From Christensenella timonensis (lineage in GTDB: Bacteria; Bacillota; Clostridia; Christensenellales; Christensenellaceae), in the NCBI RefSeq assembly GCF_900087015.1, contig NZ_FLKP01000002.1:806001-870000 (forward strand): a stretch of 64,000 nucleotides of DNA. The letters are read 5' to 3'. Positions 8,915-17,481 of this stretch are shown here, one piece after another. The translations under genes were made by a program, and so were the position numbers. How positions within the stretch are numbered: the first letter of the stretch is position 1; every line of letters begins with the position of its first letter. The notes under the pieces are model-generated. The model did no database searches, was not told where the DNA came from, and saw only the letters and a program-made list of their open reading frames with translations.

Positions 8915-10627
8915 GTGAGGGTATTGAGTTTGAAGAAAGTTACAGCATGGATCATTGCGGTCATCCTTATTTTGGCAATCCCAGTGGTTGCGTTTGCGGA
9001 GCCGGAAGGACAGGCAGGCGGGGACAGTGCGGCCTCGGGAGAAGCTGCGGGGCAGGAAGCGGAAGCGACGCCGACGCCTATTCCAACACCGGAGCCTACC
9101 GCCACGCCCGATGCGACGTCTGAAACAAAAGAGGGCGCGCCGGAGGTCGACCTGTCGAAAATCACCGCGGATTCCGCGATGCTCATTGATGCGGATACGG
9201 GCGAAGTCCTTTTTTCCAAAAACAAGGACTGGCGCGTTTTCCCGGCCAGTACGACAAAGCTGATGACAGCGATCCTGACATTGGAAAACTGCACGATGGA
9301 CGAAATGGTCACCGTTGGGGCGGAGGTCGACGAATTTTCAAAAGGCTCCAGCCTGATGGGGCTGAAGCGGAACGAGACCCTGTCCGTCAAAGACCTTTTC
9401 TATGGCCTGATGATCTGTTCGGGGAACGATGCGGCGGCAGCGCTGGGCGTACATATCGGCGGCAGCGAAGAGGGCTTTGTCGAGATGATGAACAAAAAGG
9501 CCCAGGAACTGGGCATGACGGGTACGCATTTCCTGAATCCGTACGGCCTTTACATTTTTAATACTGGTTACGATCACTATACGACGGCGGCGGACATGGC
9601 GATCCTCGCGCGGGAAGCATACAAGCACCCGGAGATCATGGAAGCGGCGCAGATGAAAGAATATACGCCGGACGCGGACGCGGCCTCCGAAACGCCGCGC
9701 AAGTTCACAAGCTCGAATTTCCTGCTTGCGACGCCGGAAAACAAGCCGGAGTACGCGGCATACCTGTACGATAAGGCGACGGGCATGAAAACGGGACTGC
9801 TGGAAAACATTACGCTGAACGGCGGGGAAACGGTCAGCTCGTACGGCTGTTTGGTGGCCTCGGCGACGAGCGGGGGCCTGAACCTGATCGCTTTGATTTT
9901 CGGTGACAAGTCGATCGGCGATAAGGAGGCAGGGATTCCCAATGCGTATGCACGGTGGGAGATCGCGCAATATTTATTTGAATATGGTTTCAGCAATTAT
10001 GCGAAGGTGGATCTCGGACAGTATGTCTCGCCCCTTTCCGTAACGGAAACGATCGAGGGGGCAGCCGGGAACGACCCGCAGGAAGGAAAGCTGGAAGTGA
10101 CCGCCGATTTGAGCGGCGATAAAACGGACGTGAGGCTCCTGCCCGCGGCGACCGCACAAGGGCTTGCGGACGGCAGTGTGCAGTTGGAACAAAAGATGAA
10201 TGTTGAAGAGCCCTTAAAGGCTCCCATCAACGAGGGAGAGAAGGTGGGGACGGTTTCTTACAGCCTCAACGGCGAAGAGGTTTACACTGCGCCGCTGGTG
10301 GCAAGCAGACAGGTGTTCCCGGCAGGGGACGAACTGGAAACGAGCAAGGAATACGGCGTTCCTGCAATATCCTTTGAGGTATGGTATCTTTGGATTATCA
10401 TTCCGGCAGGCGTGGTGCTCACATTGCTTATCGTCCGTACGGCAAATTTAAGGCGCAGGCGCAAACGCTACGCAGGCGCAAGGCGCGGGGCGGATATCAC
10501 ACCCGTGCGCGCTGCAAAGGCGACGCGCGGCAAAAGCAGCGTGCAGGGACGGCCGGTTAAGACAAAGCCGGTACAAACACGGCACACTGGCAATCCTCCG
10601 GGGGGCCGCAAGCGTAACAACCTGTAA
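8915..10627 (+). CDS. D-alanyl-D-alanine carboxypeptidase (DacF/PBP5 type)
   Basis: Low-molecular-weight penicillin-binding protein that trims the last D-Ala of peptidoglycan stem peptides outside the cell. Signal peptide 1-29, an acidic and Pro/Thr-rich linker (about 30-75), then the S11 catalytic domain with S112-x-x-K115 (ASTTKLM), S169-G170-N171 and K292-T-G. A beta-rich domain follows, then a C-terminal transmembrane helix (about 490-512) and a very basic, 55-residue cytoplasmic tail. 570 residues is longer than the usual 390-450 because of the linker and tail; a true membrane helix instead of the usual amphipathic anchor is unusual. GTG start with TGAGGAA upstream. Confidence 0.93.
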   Translation: MRVLSLKKVTAWIIAVILILAIPVVAFAEPEGQAGGDSAASGEAAGQEAEATPTPIPTPEPTATPDATSETKEGAPEVDLSKITADSAMLIDADTGEVLFSKNKDWRVFPASTTKLMTAILTLENCTMDEMVTVGAEVDEFSKGSSLMGLKRNETLSVKDLFYGLMICSGNDAAAALGVHIGGSEEGFVEMMNKKAQELGMTGTHFLNPYGLYIFNTGYDHYTTAADMAILAREAYKHPEIMEAAQMKEYTPDADAASETPRKFTSSNFLLATPENKPEYAAYLYDKATGMKTGLLENITLNGGETVSSYGCLVASATSGGLNLIALIFGDKSIGDKEAGIPNAYARWEIAQYLFEYGFSNYAKVDLGQYVSPLSVTETIEGAAGNDPQEGKLEVTADLSGDKTDVRLLPAATAQGLADGSVQLEQKMNVEEPLKAPINEGEKVGTVSYSLNGEEVYTAPLVASRQVFPAGDELETSKEYGVPAISFEVWYLWIIIPAGVVLTLLIVRTANLRRRRKRYAGARRGADITPVRAAKATRGKSSVQGRPVKTKPVQTRHTGNPPGGRKRNNL

Positions 10628-10630
10628 AAG

Positions 10631-10661
10631 AAAAGGCTGTCTTATGCAAGACAGCCTTTTT
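10631..10661 (+). terminator. Intrinsic terminator, probably bidirectional (dac/leuB)
   Basis: AAAAGGCTGTCTT, loop ATGC, AAGACAGCCTTTTT. The A-run on the 5' side lets it also stop leuB transcription arriving on the minus strand. Confidence 0.88.
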
Positions 10662-10683
10662 GGTCTCTTCGTAAGTGCGGGCT

Positions 10684-11745
10684 TTATTTTAATTTCGCAA
10701 GGATCAGGTCGCTCATTTCCGCCGTGGAAACGAAAGCGCCGCCGGCAGCGATATCCGCTGTGCGCGCACCCCCCGCAAGAACAGCCTTTACCGCGGCTTC
10801 GATCGCCTGGGCTTCTTTTTCCAGGTCGAAGGAATAGCGCAGCATCATTGCGCACGAAAGGATCATGGCGATGGGGTTTGCCTTACCCGTACCCGCGATA
10901 TCCGGCGCGCTGCCGTGGATGGGCTCGTACATGCCCAGTTTTGTGGAGCCAAGGCTGGCCGAAGGGAGCATGCCGATGGAGCCTGTGATCATGCTGGCTT
11001 CGTCCGTGAGGATGTCGCCGAACAGGTTGCCTGTCACCACAACGTCGAACTGGCGCGGGTTGCGCACAAGCTGCATGGCTGCGTTGTCAACATACATATG
11101 TGTGAGTGTGACATCCGGATAGTCTTTGGCGATCCGGTTCACAGTATTTCTCCACAGCCGCGAGGTCGCCAGTACGTTGGCTTTGTCAACGCTTGTCAGG
11201 CGCTTGTCTCGTTTGCGCGCAGATTCAAAAGCAAGGCGCGCGATACGTTCTACTTCATAATCGTGGTAATTCATCAGGTCGGACGAATAGGCCAGGTCGT
11301 CGCCGCCCTTTTCCCCAAAATAGACGTCGCCCGTCAGCTCGCGCAGGATGAGGATATCGAGGTTATCCCCGATGATCTCGTCCTTTAAGGGGCATGCGGC
11401 CCTAAGCTCGCTGTAGATGATCGCCGGACGCAGGTTGGCAAACAGGCCGAGCTCTCCGCGCAGCTTCAGGAGACCCTTTTCGGGGCGCTTATCGACAGGG
11501 AGGTCGTCCCATTTTTCCCCGCCTACCGCGGCCAGCAGCACTGCGTCGCTGCTGCGGCAGATATCCAGCTGGGAATCAGGCAGCGGGTCGCCGTGCTTGT
11601 CGATGGCGATCCCGCCCGCATCCGCCTCCGTGAATGTGAAGGAATGTCCGTAGAGGCTGCCGACCTTATCCAGTACCCGTACGGCTTGTGCGGAAATTTC
11701 CGGGCCAATGCCGTCGCCGGGGATCAAAGCTATTTTATATTCCAT
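10684..11745 (-). CDS. leuB: 3-isopropylmalate dehydrogenase
   Basis: Leucine synthesis: oxidative decarboxylation of 3-isopropylmalate with NAD+. The 353-residue protein has [12 protein letters not shown] at the start, the substrate loop [14 protein letters not shown], the metal-binding region [15 protein letters not shown] and [15 protein letters not shown]-like [20 protein letters not shown]. The ATG at 11745 has AAAGGTGG 5 bases upstream; a GTG at 11754 lies inside that site. No other leu genes are adjacent in this window, which is atypical because leuB is usually within leuABCD. Confidence 0.94.
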   Translation of the reverse strand: MEYKIALIPGDGIGPEISAQAVRVLDKVGSLYGHSFTFTEADAGGIAIDKHGDPLPDSQLDICRSSDAVLLAAVGGEKWDDLPVDKRPEKGLLKLRGELGLFANLRPAIIYSELRAACPLKDEIIGDNLDILILRELTGDVYFGEKGGDDLAYSSDLMNYHDYEVERIARLAFESARKRDKRLTSVDKANVLATSRLWRNTVNRIAKDYPDVTLTHMYVDNAAMQLVRNPRQFDVVVTGNLFGDILTDEASMITGSIGMLPSASLGSTKLGMYEPIHGSAPDIAGTGKANPIAMILSCAMMLRYSFDLEKEAQAIEAAVKAVLAGGARTADIAAGGAFVSTAEMSDLILAKLK

Positions 11746-11876
11746 TGTGTCCACCTTTCTTTTTTTGAAAATTTACTGGTAACCGTTATTATATAATAAA
11801 AATACATTGGACAAAAGGGTTTGAAAGAAATAAAATGGATTTGTAGCGTAATTTGAACGGGAAACAGGAGATGTGG

Positions 11877-12689
11877 ATGGAAACGGGGATGTCGACAGCC
11901 TGCTTTTTTTGCAGGCTGTATAATGAGGATGCGATCCGCAAAATGGCGGAGCTGGGGATCAAGGATATGGAGCTGTTTTTTTCGGCGCTGATGGAGTACA
12001 AAAAGCCGTTTACGGATGAGGTCAGGCGCATCTGCGATGGGGAAGGCGCGCATATTCGTTCCGTGCACGCATTGTGCACACAGTTTGAACCGCAGCTTTT
12101 TTCCATGCACGACCGGCAGCGCGAGGAGGCGCTCGGCATATACCGCCAGGTGCTGGATGCGGCTGCGGAACTTTCGGCGGGAATCTATGTGTTCCACGGC
12201 CCGATGAATGTAAAACGTGCCAAAACCTTCCATGTAAATTATGGGATGGCGGGCGAGAGGGTGAGCGTACTTGCAGAGGAAGCCAAACAGCGGGGCGTGA
12301 AGCTTGCCTTTGAAAACGTGCACTGGTGCTGGTACCAACAGCCCGGCTTTGCGCAGCAGCTCCTGCGGCACACAGAAAGCGACAACCTGTATTTTACACT
12401 GGACATCAAGCAAGCGGCGCAGTCGGGCTATGAGGTCGCGGATTATTTAGACGATATGGGGGATCGGCTCGCGCATATCCACGTATGTGACTACAAAAAA
12501 GACCCGCAAAAAGGGATCATCCCCTGCCTGCCGTTCGACGGGGAGATGGACTGGGCCGGTATGCGGAAAAAGCTGCAAGGGAGCGGGTATAAAGGCCGCA
12601 TGATGCTTGAGGTCTATCCGGGCGATTATAAGACATACGGCGACCTGATGAAAAATTATAGGGAAGTCGCCGCATTTTTTGCCGATTGA
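11877..12689 (+). CDS. Sugar phosphate isomerase/epimerase-like TIM-barrel protein
   Basis: Xylose-isomerase-like AP-endonuclease-2 fold: GIKDMELFFSALMEYKKP, HIRSVHALCTQFEP, AGIYVFHGPMNVK, LAFENVHWCW (metal Glu), YFTLDIKQAAQSG, LAHIHVCDY (His-x-His) and a final MMLEVYPGDY (Glu). These are the usual metal ligands of this family. 270 residues. I choose the ATG at 11877, six bases after AGGAG; ATGs at 11871 and 11889 are alternatives. The substrate is unknown. It stands alone between leuB (divergent) and the TPP riboswitch. Confidence 0.8.
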   Translation: METGMSTACFFCRLYNEDAIRKMAELGIKDMELFFSALMEYKKPFTDEVRRICDGEGAHIRSVHALCTQFEPQLFSMHDRQREEALGIYRQVLDAAAELSAGIYVFHGPMNVKRAKTFHVNYGMAGERVSVLAEEAKQRGVKLAFENVHWCWYQQPGFAQQLLRHTESDNLYFTLDIKQAAQSGYEVADYLDDMGDRLAHIHVCDYKKDPQKGIIPCLPFDGEMDWAGMRKKLQGSGYKGRMMLEVYPGDYKTYGDLMKNYREVAAFFAD

Positions 12690-12737
12690 CAGGCGTACGG
12701 GGATTTGCTATAGTTAAATAAGAAATTGCATATGGAA

Positions 12738-12827
12738 TGTCAGGGGAGTCGCGCATTGCCGGCTGAGAGTAGACGTAGGTCTAGACCCGTTGAACCTGAA
12801 CCAGTTCACACTGGCGGAGGGAGCACG
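12738..12827 (+). ncRNA. TPP (thi-box) riboswitch
   Basis: The conserved thi-box pieces occur in order: GGGGAGTC, then GGCTGAGAG (12761-12769), a variable hairpin, GACCCGTTGAACCTGAACC (12784-12802) and CTGGCGGAGGGAG (12811-12823). It precedes a thiamine/HMP ECF transporter operon. Binding of thiamine diphosphate should favour the downstream terminator. Confidence 0.95.
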
Positions 12828-12839
12828 TTTTTTGAGTTG

Positions 12840-12872
12840 GTTCTTTCCGGTTGCGTTGGAAAGAGCTTTTTT
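12840..12872 (+). terminator. Attenuator of the TPP riboswitch
   Basis: Stem GTTCTTTCC (12840-12848) with GGAAAGAGC (12858-12866), one G-U pair, followed by six T. It lies 12 bases after the aptamer and 80 bases before ykoE, so control is by premature termination. Confidence 0.8.
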
Positions 12873-12951
12873 ATTGCATCCGGAGGGCAAAGCGCTGGCC
12901 GTGCGGGCGGGGAATGCGCGCAACGCTAAGGAAAGAAAAGAGGAAGAGAAG

Positions 12952-13563
12952 ATGGAGAAAGTAAAGGTGAAGAAGGGCTGGCAGCTAAAGGACATCATCA
13001 TGATCGGGATATTGGGGCTGATCTTTGCGGCGATCTACCTGGGGGCGTTTTATTTGAGCCAGGCGATCGGCGTAGCTTTAACGCCGTTTGGGCTGGCGCC
13101 GTTCAACTTTGAAGTGGTGTACGGCGTATGGTTCATGGCAGCGACGCTGGCAGCGTTCATCCTGCAAAAGCCGGGCGTGGCGCTGGTGACGGAAGTGCTG
13201 GCGGCATTTTTGGAGCTGCTGATGGGGAATTTCCCGCTGGTCATTACGACGGGCCTCGTACAGGGGATCGGCCTGGAGCTTGGGTTTGCGGTATTCGGAT
13301 ATAAGAAATACAACCTTGCGAGCATGTGTGTTTCCGCAGTGTTCGCCTGTGTATTGAGTTTCGTCTGGACTTATTTTACCAACGGATATGCGGCGGTCGA
13401 GACATCTATGCTGATTGCGATGTTTGTAGTGCGATTGGGGACTTCGCTGCTGTTCGCGGGCGTTTTGAGCTGGGTTTTGGGCAAAGGGCTTGCGCGTACA
13501 GGCGTACTGAAGGGCTATGCGATCGGCGCGAAATATGTGCACCAGGACATTGCCGAAGACTGA
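12952..13563 (+). CDS. ykoE: ECF transporter substrate-binding subunit YkoE (thiamine/HMP)
   Basis: 203-residue membrane protein with about six hydrophobic segments, beginning WQLKDIIMIGILGLIFAAIY and containing the YkoE-type GVWFMAATLAAFILQKPGVALVTEVLAAFLELLMGN. It is the S component that captures a thiamine precursor, probably hydroxymethylpyrimidine, for the YkoD/YkoC energy module. The open frame reaches into the riboswitch, but the ATG at 12952 with AGAGGAAG upstream is the real start. The TPP riboswitch directly upstream supports the substrate. Confidence 0.9.
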   Translation: MEKVKVKKGWQLKDIIMIGILGLIFAAIYLGAFYLSQAIGVALTPFGLAPFNFEVVYGVWFMAATLAAFILQKPGVALVTEVLAAFLELLMGNFPLVITTGLVQGIGLELGFAVFGYKKYNLASMCVSAVFACVLSFVWTYFTNGYAAVETSMLIAMFVVRLGTSLLFAGVLSWVLGKGLARTGVLKGYAIGAKYVHQDIAED

Positions 13564-13575
13564 GAGGAGAACAAA

Positions 13576-14475
13576 ATGAAAGTATTGCATGTAGAACTGG
13601 ACTGGTTCGCCAACACGAACCACACAGGGTTTTATGTCGCCCTGGATAAAGGGTATTACAAGGATCTGGGCATCGACGTACATATCAACGGGGAATTCGG
13701 CGGATGCGGCCACCAGTTTGCGGGTGAGCCGGATATCGTTGTCGCGCCCGAGCCTGCAATGCTCGTTTATATGGACGAAGCAAAAAAAGAGGATCAGGCG
13801 ACGGCCATCGCGGTGCTTACGCAGCGCAACGATTCGGGGATCATTTCCCTGAAATCGTGCGGTGCAACACGCCCGCGCGAGCTTGAGGGGAAGCGCCTGA
13901 CTCACTGGACGCCGCAGTGGTTCCACGCAGTGATCGGTTATGCGGTGAATGAGGACGGCGGCGACTATTCCAAGGTAAAGCTGGTAACAAAAGACGTAGG
14001 GGATATCGTAGAAACACTGGGCGTTGACGGCGACGCGGTATGGATCTACAAAAATTGGGAGTGGTTCGTGATGAAGCATGCGGGCAAGGGGTGCGATTAT
14101 TTTGCCCTGGCGGATTTTTACGATGTGATGGATTTTTGCGCGCCGGCGGTCGCGGCCAAGAACGCGTTGATCGAAAGCGACCCGGAGGCGGTGCGCGCGT
14201 TCGTCAAGGCAAGCGACCAGGGTTTTGTGGACGCGGCAGGCGACCCGGAGGCCGCGGCCAGGATCCTGCACGGCTATACGCCGCACTTTGACCTTGACCT
14301 GCTCATCGAAAGCCAGGATTATATCTCAAAGCTTTATTTGAACGAGCAGGGGCATTGGGGCACGATCCGGCCGGAGCGCTGGACGGCGTTCAGCGCCTTC
14401 ATGAAAGACCAGGAAATGATTCAAACGGACTATGCGGCGAGCGCGGAGCGCTTCACCAACGAATTCCATGGATAA
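13576..14475 (+). CDS. NMT1/THI5-like protein without signal peptide (thiamine pathway)
   Basis: 299 residues of the periplasmic-binding-protein type II fold, NMT1/THI5 branch: VELDWFANTNHTGFYVALDKGYYKDLGIDV at the start and GHWGTIRPERWTAF near the end match that family. Relatives such as ThiY are exported lipoproteins, but this one starts directly with the first strand: no signal peptide, no lipobox. It sits between ykoE and ykoD, where B. subtilis has ykoF nearby. It may be a cytoplasmic HMP/thiamine-binding partner of the transporter, or an HMP-P synthase like yeast Thi5; the CCCFC motif of the yeast enzyme is absent. It overlaps ykoD by 8 bases. Confidence 0.8.
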   Translation: MKVLHVELDWFANTNHTGFYVALDKGYYKDLGIDVHINGEFGGCGHQFAGEPDIVVAPEPAMLVYMDEAKKEDQATAIAVLTQRNDSGIISLKSCGATRPRELEGKRLTHWTPQWFHAVIGYAVNEDGGDYSKVKLVTKDVGDIVETLGVDGDAVWIYKNWEWFVMKHAGKGCDYFALADFYDVMDFCAPAVAAKNALIESDPEAVRAFVKASDQGFVDAAGDPEAAARILHGYTPHFDLDLLIESQDYISKLYLNEQGHWGTIRPERWTAFSAFMKDQEMIQTDYAASAERFTNEFHG

Positions 14476-15922
14476 AAACGGCATCGTCTGCGAAGACCTG
14501 ACCTTCCGGTATTCGCAGACAAGTAAATATGAGGTCATCAGCCACGCGTCCCTTTTCATCGAGCAGGGGCGCGTTACTGTGATCAGCGGTTCGTCCGGCT
14601 GCGGCAAGAGTACGCTTTTATACCTGATGGCGGGCATCTATCCGCAAAACGCGGGGGTCGTCGACAGCGGCCGCGTTTTGGTGGAGGGGCAGGAGATCGG
14701 GGAGCTGGAACCTTCGGAGCGCATGCCGCTTGTAGGGATGATGTTCCAGAACCCGGATCTGCAGTTTTGCATGGATACCGTGGAAAACGAACTGGTCTTT
14801 TGCCTGGAAAACAAGGGCGAAGATCCGGCGGGTATGCAGCGGCAGATGGACGAGGCGCTTGCGTTTTGCGGTATCTCGCACCTGAAGGAAAAGACGCTCT
14901 ATACGCTTTCCGGAGGAGAAAAACAGAAGGTGATGCTCGCCTGCGTTACATTGCTGCGTCCCAAATGGCTGCTGCTTGACGAGCCGTTTGCAAACATAGA
15001 CCCTGCCTCCACGGCGGAGCTGGTGCAAAAGCTGGGAAAGCTGCATGAGGAGCTGGGTATCGGCATTGTAGCGGTGGACCATCAGGTGGCGCACTGGCTG
15101 CCGATCCTGGATGAGGTGGTGCTGCTGGGCGCGGGCGGCGAGCTGCTCTCCCGCGGCATCACGCGTGATAATCTTAAGGAATACAGGCAGACATTTGAGG
15201 AGCTGGGCATTGTCTATCCGGGGCAAAGCTACCGGGAGCCTGTGCGGCGCGCCCCTGTGCAGGATGAACCTGTGCTTTCGATCCGGGGACTGTGTGCGGG
15301 CTATGGGGAAACGGCAGTGCTGTGCGGCCTGGACGCTGATTTTTACCGCGGCAGGGCATATGCGGTAACAGGACTTTCGGGCAGCGGGAAAAGTACGTTG
15401 TTTTCCGTGTTGTGCGGGCTCGTCCCCTATCAGGGAAGCGTGCGGCTCGAGGGAAAGGAACTTAAAAAACTGCGGAAAAAGGCGCTTGCCCACAAGCTGG
15501 GCTTCGTATTCCAGAACCCGCAGGATCAGTTCGTCGCGGGAAGCGTGTTTGACGAGATCGCGGTCAGCCTGAAAAAGAGGGTGCGGGAAGAGGAACTGGA
15601 AGAACGGGTCAAAGCGGTTTTACAGGAGATCGGCCTGTGGAAATACCGTTTTTTATCGCCGTTTATGTTGAGCCAGGGACAGCAGCGGCGGCTGGCGGTG
15701 GCGGCGTTGCTCGCATACGATTGCGAGATTTTAGTTTGCGACGAGCCAACGTATGCGCAAGACCTGCGGGCGATCCGTGCGGTGATGGAACTGCTTGAAC
15801 GGCGGGTAGGGCAGGGACTGACGCTTATTTTTTCCACACACGATAAGCAGCTTGGCTGCGACTACGCAGACGAGCTGTATGTACTGGAGGACGGAAAGCT
15901 CAAGCGGGAGGAACTGCCATGA
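14468..15922 (+). CDS. ykoD: ECF transporter tandem ATPase YkoD
   Basis: Two ABC ATPase domains in one chain, the energy module of an ECF transporter. Domain 1 has Walker A GSSGCGKST, signature LSGGEKQKV and Walker B LLLDEP. Domain 2 has GLSGSGKST, a Q-loop FQNPQDQF, signature LSQGQQRRL and Walker B ILVCDEP. 484 residues. The ATG at 14468 gives the usual N-terminus before LTFRY; it lies within the last codons of the preceding gene. Overlaps ykoC by four bases. Confidence 0.93.
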   Translation: MDKNGIVCEDLTFRYSQTSKYEVISHASLFIEQGRVTVISGSSGCGKSTLLYLMAGIYPQNAGVVDSGRVLVEGQEIGELEPSERMPLVGMMFQNPDLQFCMDTVENELVFCLENKGEDPAGMQRQMDEALAFCGISHLKEKTLYTLSGGEKQKVMLACVTLLRPKWLLLDEPFANIDPASTAELVQKLGKLHEELGIGIVAVDHQVAHWLPILDEVVLLGAGGELLSRGITRDNLKEYRQTFEELGIVYPGQSYREPVRRAPVQDEPVLSIRGLCAGYGETAVLCGLDADFYRGRAYAVTGLSGSGKSTLFSVLCGLVPYQGSVRLEGKELKKLRKKALAHKLGFVFQNPQDQFVAGSVFDEIAVSLKKRVREEELEERVKAVLQEIGLWKYRFLSPFMLSQGQQRRLAVAALLAYDCEILVCDEPTYAQDLRAIRAVMELLERRVGQGLTLIFSTHDKQLGCDYADELYVLEDGKLKREELP

Positions 15923-16623
15923 AGAATATCAATCCTGCGTATAAGCTGATCGGCGTACTGGTCCCCATCGTGATCATTGCGTTCGTATATAATACGGTGC
16001 TGAACTTTGCGATTGTCGCGGTTTGCATGGCAACGCTCGCGGTTTCGCGCGCCAACTGGAAAAACGTACTGAAAGTGCTGATCCCGGTGCTCATTCTTTC
16101 GGTGGGGATGTATATGACGGGATACAAATTCCACGACGGTTCCAATGTGGGGGTGGGCGCGGCGACGGCGTCGCTCATTTCCGGCGGTGCCGTCGGCAAC
16201 GGCTTGCAGCTCGCGAGCAGGGTGCTGGCGTTCGGAAGTTTGGGCATGCTGTTTGTGTTCACCACGGATACGATGAAGTTGGTGCGGTCGTTAGAACAGC
16301 AGCTGCATATGCCGGTAAAATTTGTATACGGGCTGCTGGCCTCCTTCCAGCTGCTGCCGAATATCAGCCATGAATACAAAAAGACGAAAGCGGCTTTCCG
16401 CGCACGGGGACGTTACCCGGCGGCGGTTTCGCCCGCGCTTTTAACGCCGCTGATGGTGAAAGCGGTACGGTGGTCGGAGGCGCTTGCCGCGGCGATGGAG
16501 TCGCAGGGCTTTGACGACAAGGCAAGGCGCACCTGCTATAAGCCGCTCGTTTTGCGTCCCATAGACTGCCTGTTCCCCGTGATCACGACGGGGCTTTTGA
16601 TGATTGGTATCATCTTACTGTAG
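15919..16623 (+). CDS. ykoC: ECF transporter transmembrane subunit YkoC (EcfT)
   Basis: EcfT-type membrane protein of 234 residues with about five helices and the two cytoplasmic coupling motifs of the family, FRARGRYPA and a later ALAAAMESQGFDD, which dock on the ATPases. Last gene of the riboswitch-controlled operon, starting in the ATGA overlap with ykoD. Confidence 0.92.
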   Translation: MKNINPAYKLIGVLVPIVIIAFVYNTVLNFAIVAVCMATLAVSRANWKNVLKVLIPVLILSVGMYMTGYKFHDGSNVGVGAATASLISGGAVGNGLQLASRVLAFGSLGMLFVFTTDTMKLVRSLEQQLHMPVKFVYGLLASFQLLPNISHEYKKTKAAFRARGRYPAAVSPALLTPLMVKAVRWSEALAAAMESQGFDDKARRTCYKPLVLRPIDCLFPVITTGLLMIGIILL

Positions 16624-16688
16624 CGGTAGCCTTTTGGTACGATGTATGCTATGATGTCAAAAAAGGAATACAGAAGGCGGGTAGCAGG

Positions 16689-17267
16689 ATGAAAAAAAGC
16701 TTTTATGCTTATATGTCGCGCTTAAAGCATATCAAACGATGGGGGCTCATGCGCAACAATATGGAAGAAGACGTTGCGGAGCATACCTTTACGGTGACGA
16801 TGCTCGCCCATGCGCTGTGCCTGATCAGGAATACTTATTTTGGCGGGAACGTCGAGGAGAAGGACGTACTGTGCGCAGCGCTTTACCATGAGGCGGGGGA
16901 GGTCATCACGGGCGACCTGCCTACGCCCATCAAATATTTTGACGAAGACATCACCCAGTCGTATAAAAAGATCGAGCGCCATGCAGAGGAGCGGCTGGTA
17001 TCCATGCTGCCCGAAGAGATGCAGGGCAAGATCGCGCCCTATGTGCTGCAGGAAGTGGATGATGACGTGCGCGTGATCGTAAAGGCGGCAGACCGCCTGA
17101 GCGCTTATATCAAGTGTATGGAAGAACTGAAAAGCGGCAATACGGAGTTTAAAAAGGCGTGTGCGCGTACCAAAGAGGCGATCGAGGCAATGGAACTTGA
17201 CGAGGTTTCCTATTTTATGGAGCACTTCCTTCCGGGGTATGCCCTGACGCTCGACGAACTGAACTGA
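16689..17267 (+). CDS. YfbR-like HD-domain 5'-nucleotidase
   Basis: 192 residues close to YfbR of E. coli, a 5'-deoxynucleotidase. The N-terminal KHIKRWGLMRN holds the Arg-Trp of the nucleotide pocket, VAEHTFTV gives the first His, and VITGDLPTPIKYF is the family hallmark. The metal-binding pair, normally His-Asp, reads H67-E68 here (LYHEAGEV). VKAADRLSAYIKC gives the last Asp. A Glu ligand may still bind metal, but the change touches the defining residue of the HD family. It starts 65 bases after ykoC, with AGCAGG before the ATG. Confidence 0.85.
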   Translation: MKKSFYAYMSRLKHIKRWGLMRNNMEEDVAEHTFTVTMLAHALCLIRNTYFGGNVEEKDVLCAALYHEAGEVITGDLPTPIKYFDEDITQSYKKIERHAEERLVSMLPEEMQGKIAPYVLQEVDDDVRVIVKAADRLSAYIKCMEELKSGNTEFKKACARTKEAIEAMELDEVSYFMEHFLPGYALTLDELN

Positions 17268-17272
17268 AAGGC

Positions 17273-17301
17273 TTGACAGGAGGATATGCGTGTGGTATGA
17301 T
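17273..17301 (+). promoter_or_regulatory. Promoter of the rplJ-rplL operon
   Basis: Consensus TTGACA (17273-17278) and TATGAT (17296-17301) with a 17-base spacer, overlapping the end of the previous gene's downstream region. Confidence 0.8.
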
Positions 17302-17309
17302 TTTACTTG

Positions 17310-17447
17310 CGTAAAAATGAATCATGCTTAAAAGCCATAGACTCAGGAGCGTAAGCTTAAACCGGAAGATCCTGACGAGGTCGATTTTCTAAGAATGCTT
17401 GGTTGTGCTCTTATAAAGTCCTCATGGCTTTATGAAGGGCATTTTTT
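17310..17447 (+). promoter_or_regulatory. L10-type ribosomal protein leader with attenuator hairpin
   Basis: The 180-base untranslated region before rplJ has the position and overall form of the Firmicutes L10 leader, to which the L10-L12 complex binds. It ends with a stem TGCTCTTATAAAG (17406-17418) / CTTTATGAAGGGCA followed by six T at 17442-17447. The hairpin is seen; the regulator is inferred from the downstream gene. Confidence 0.75.
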
Positions 17448-17481
17448 ATTTGAATCCGGCGCATAAGCGAGGTGAAACGAT

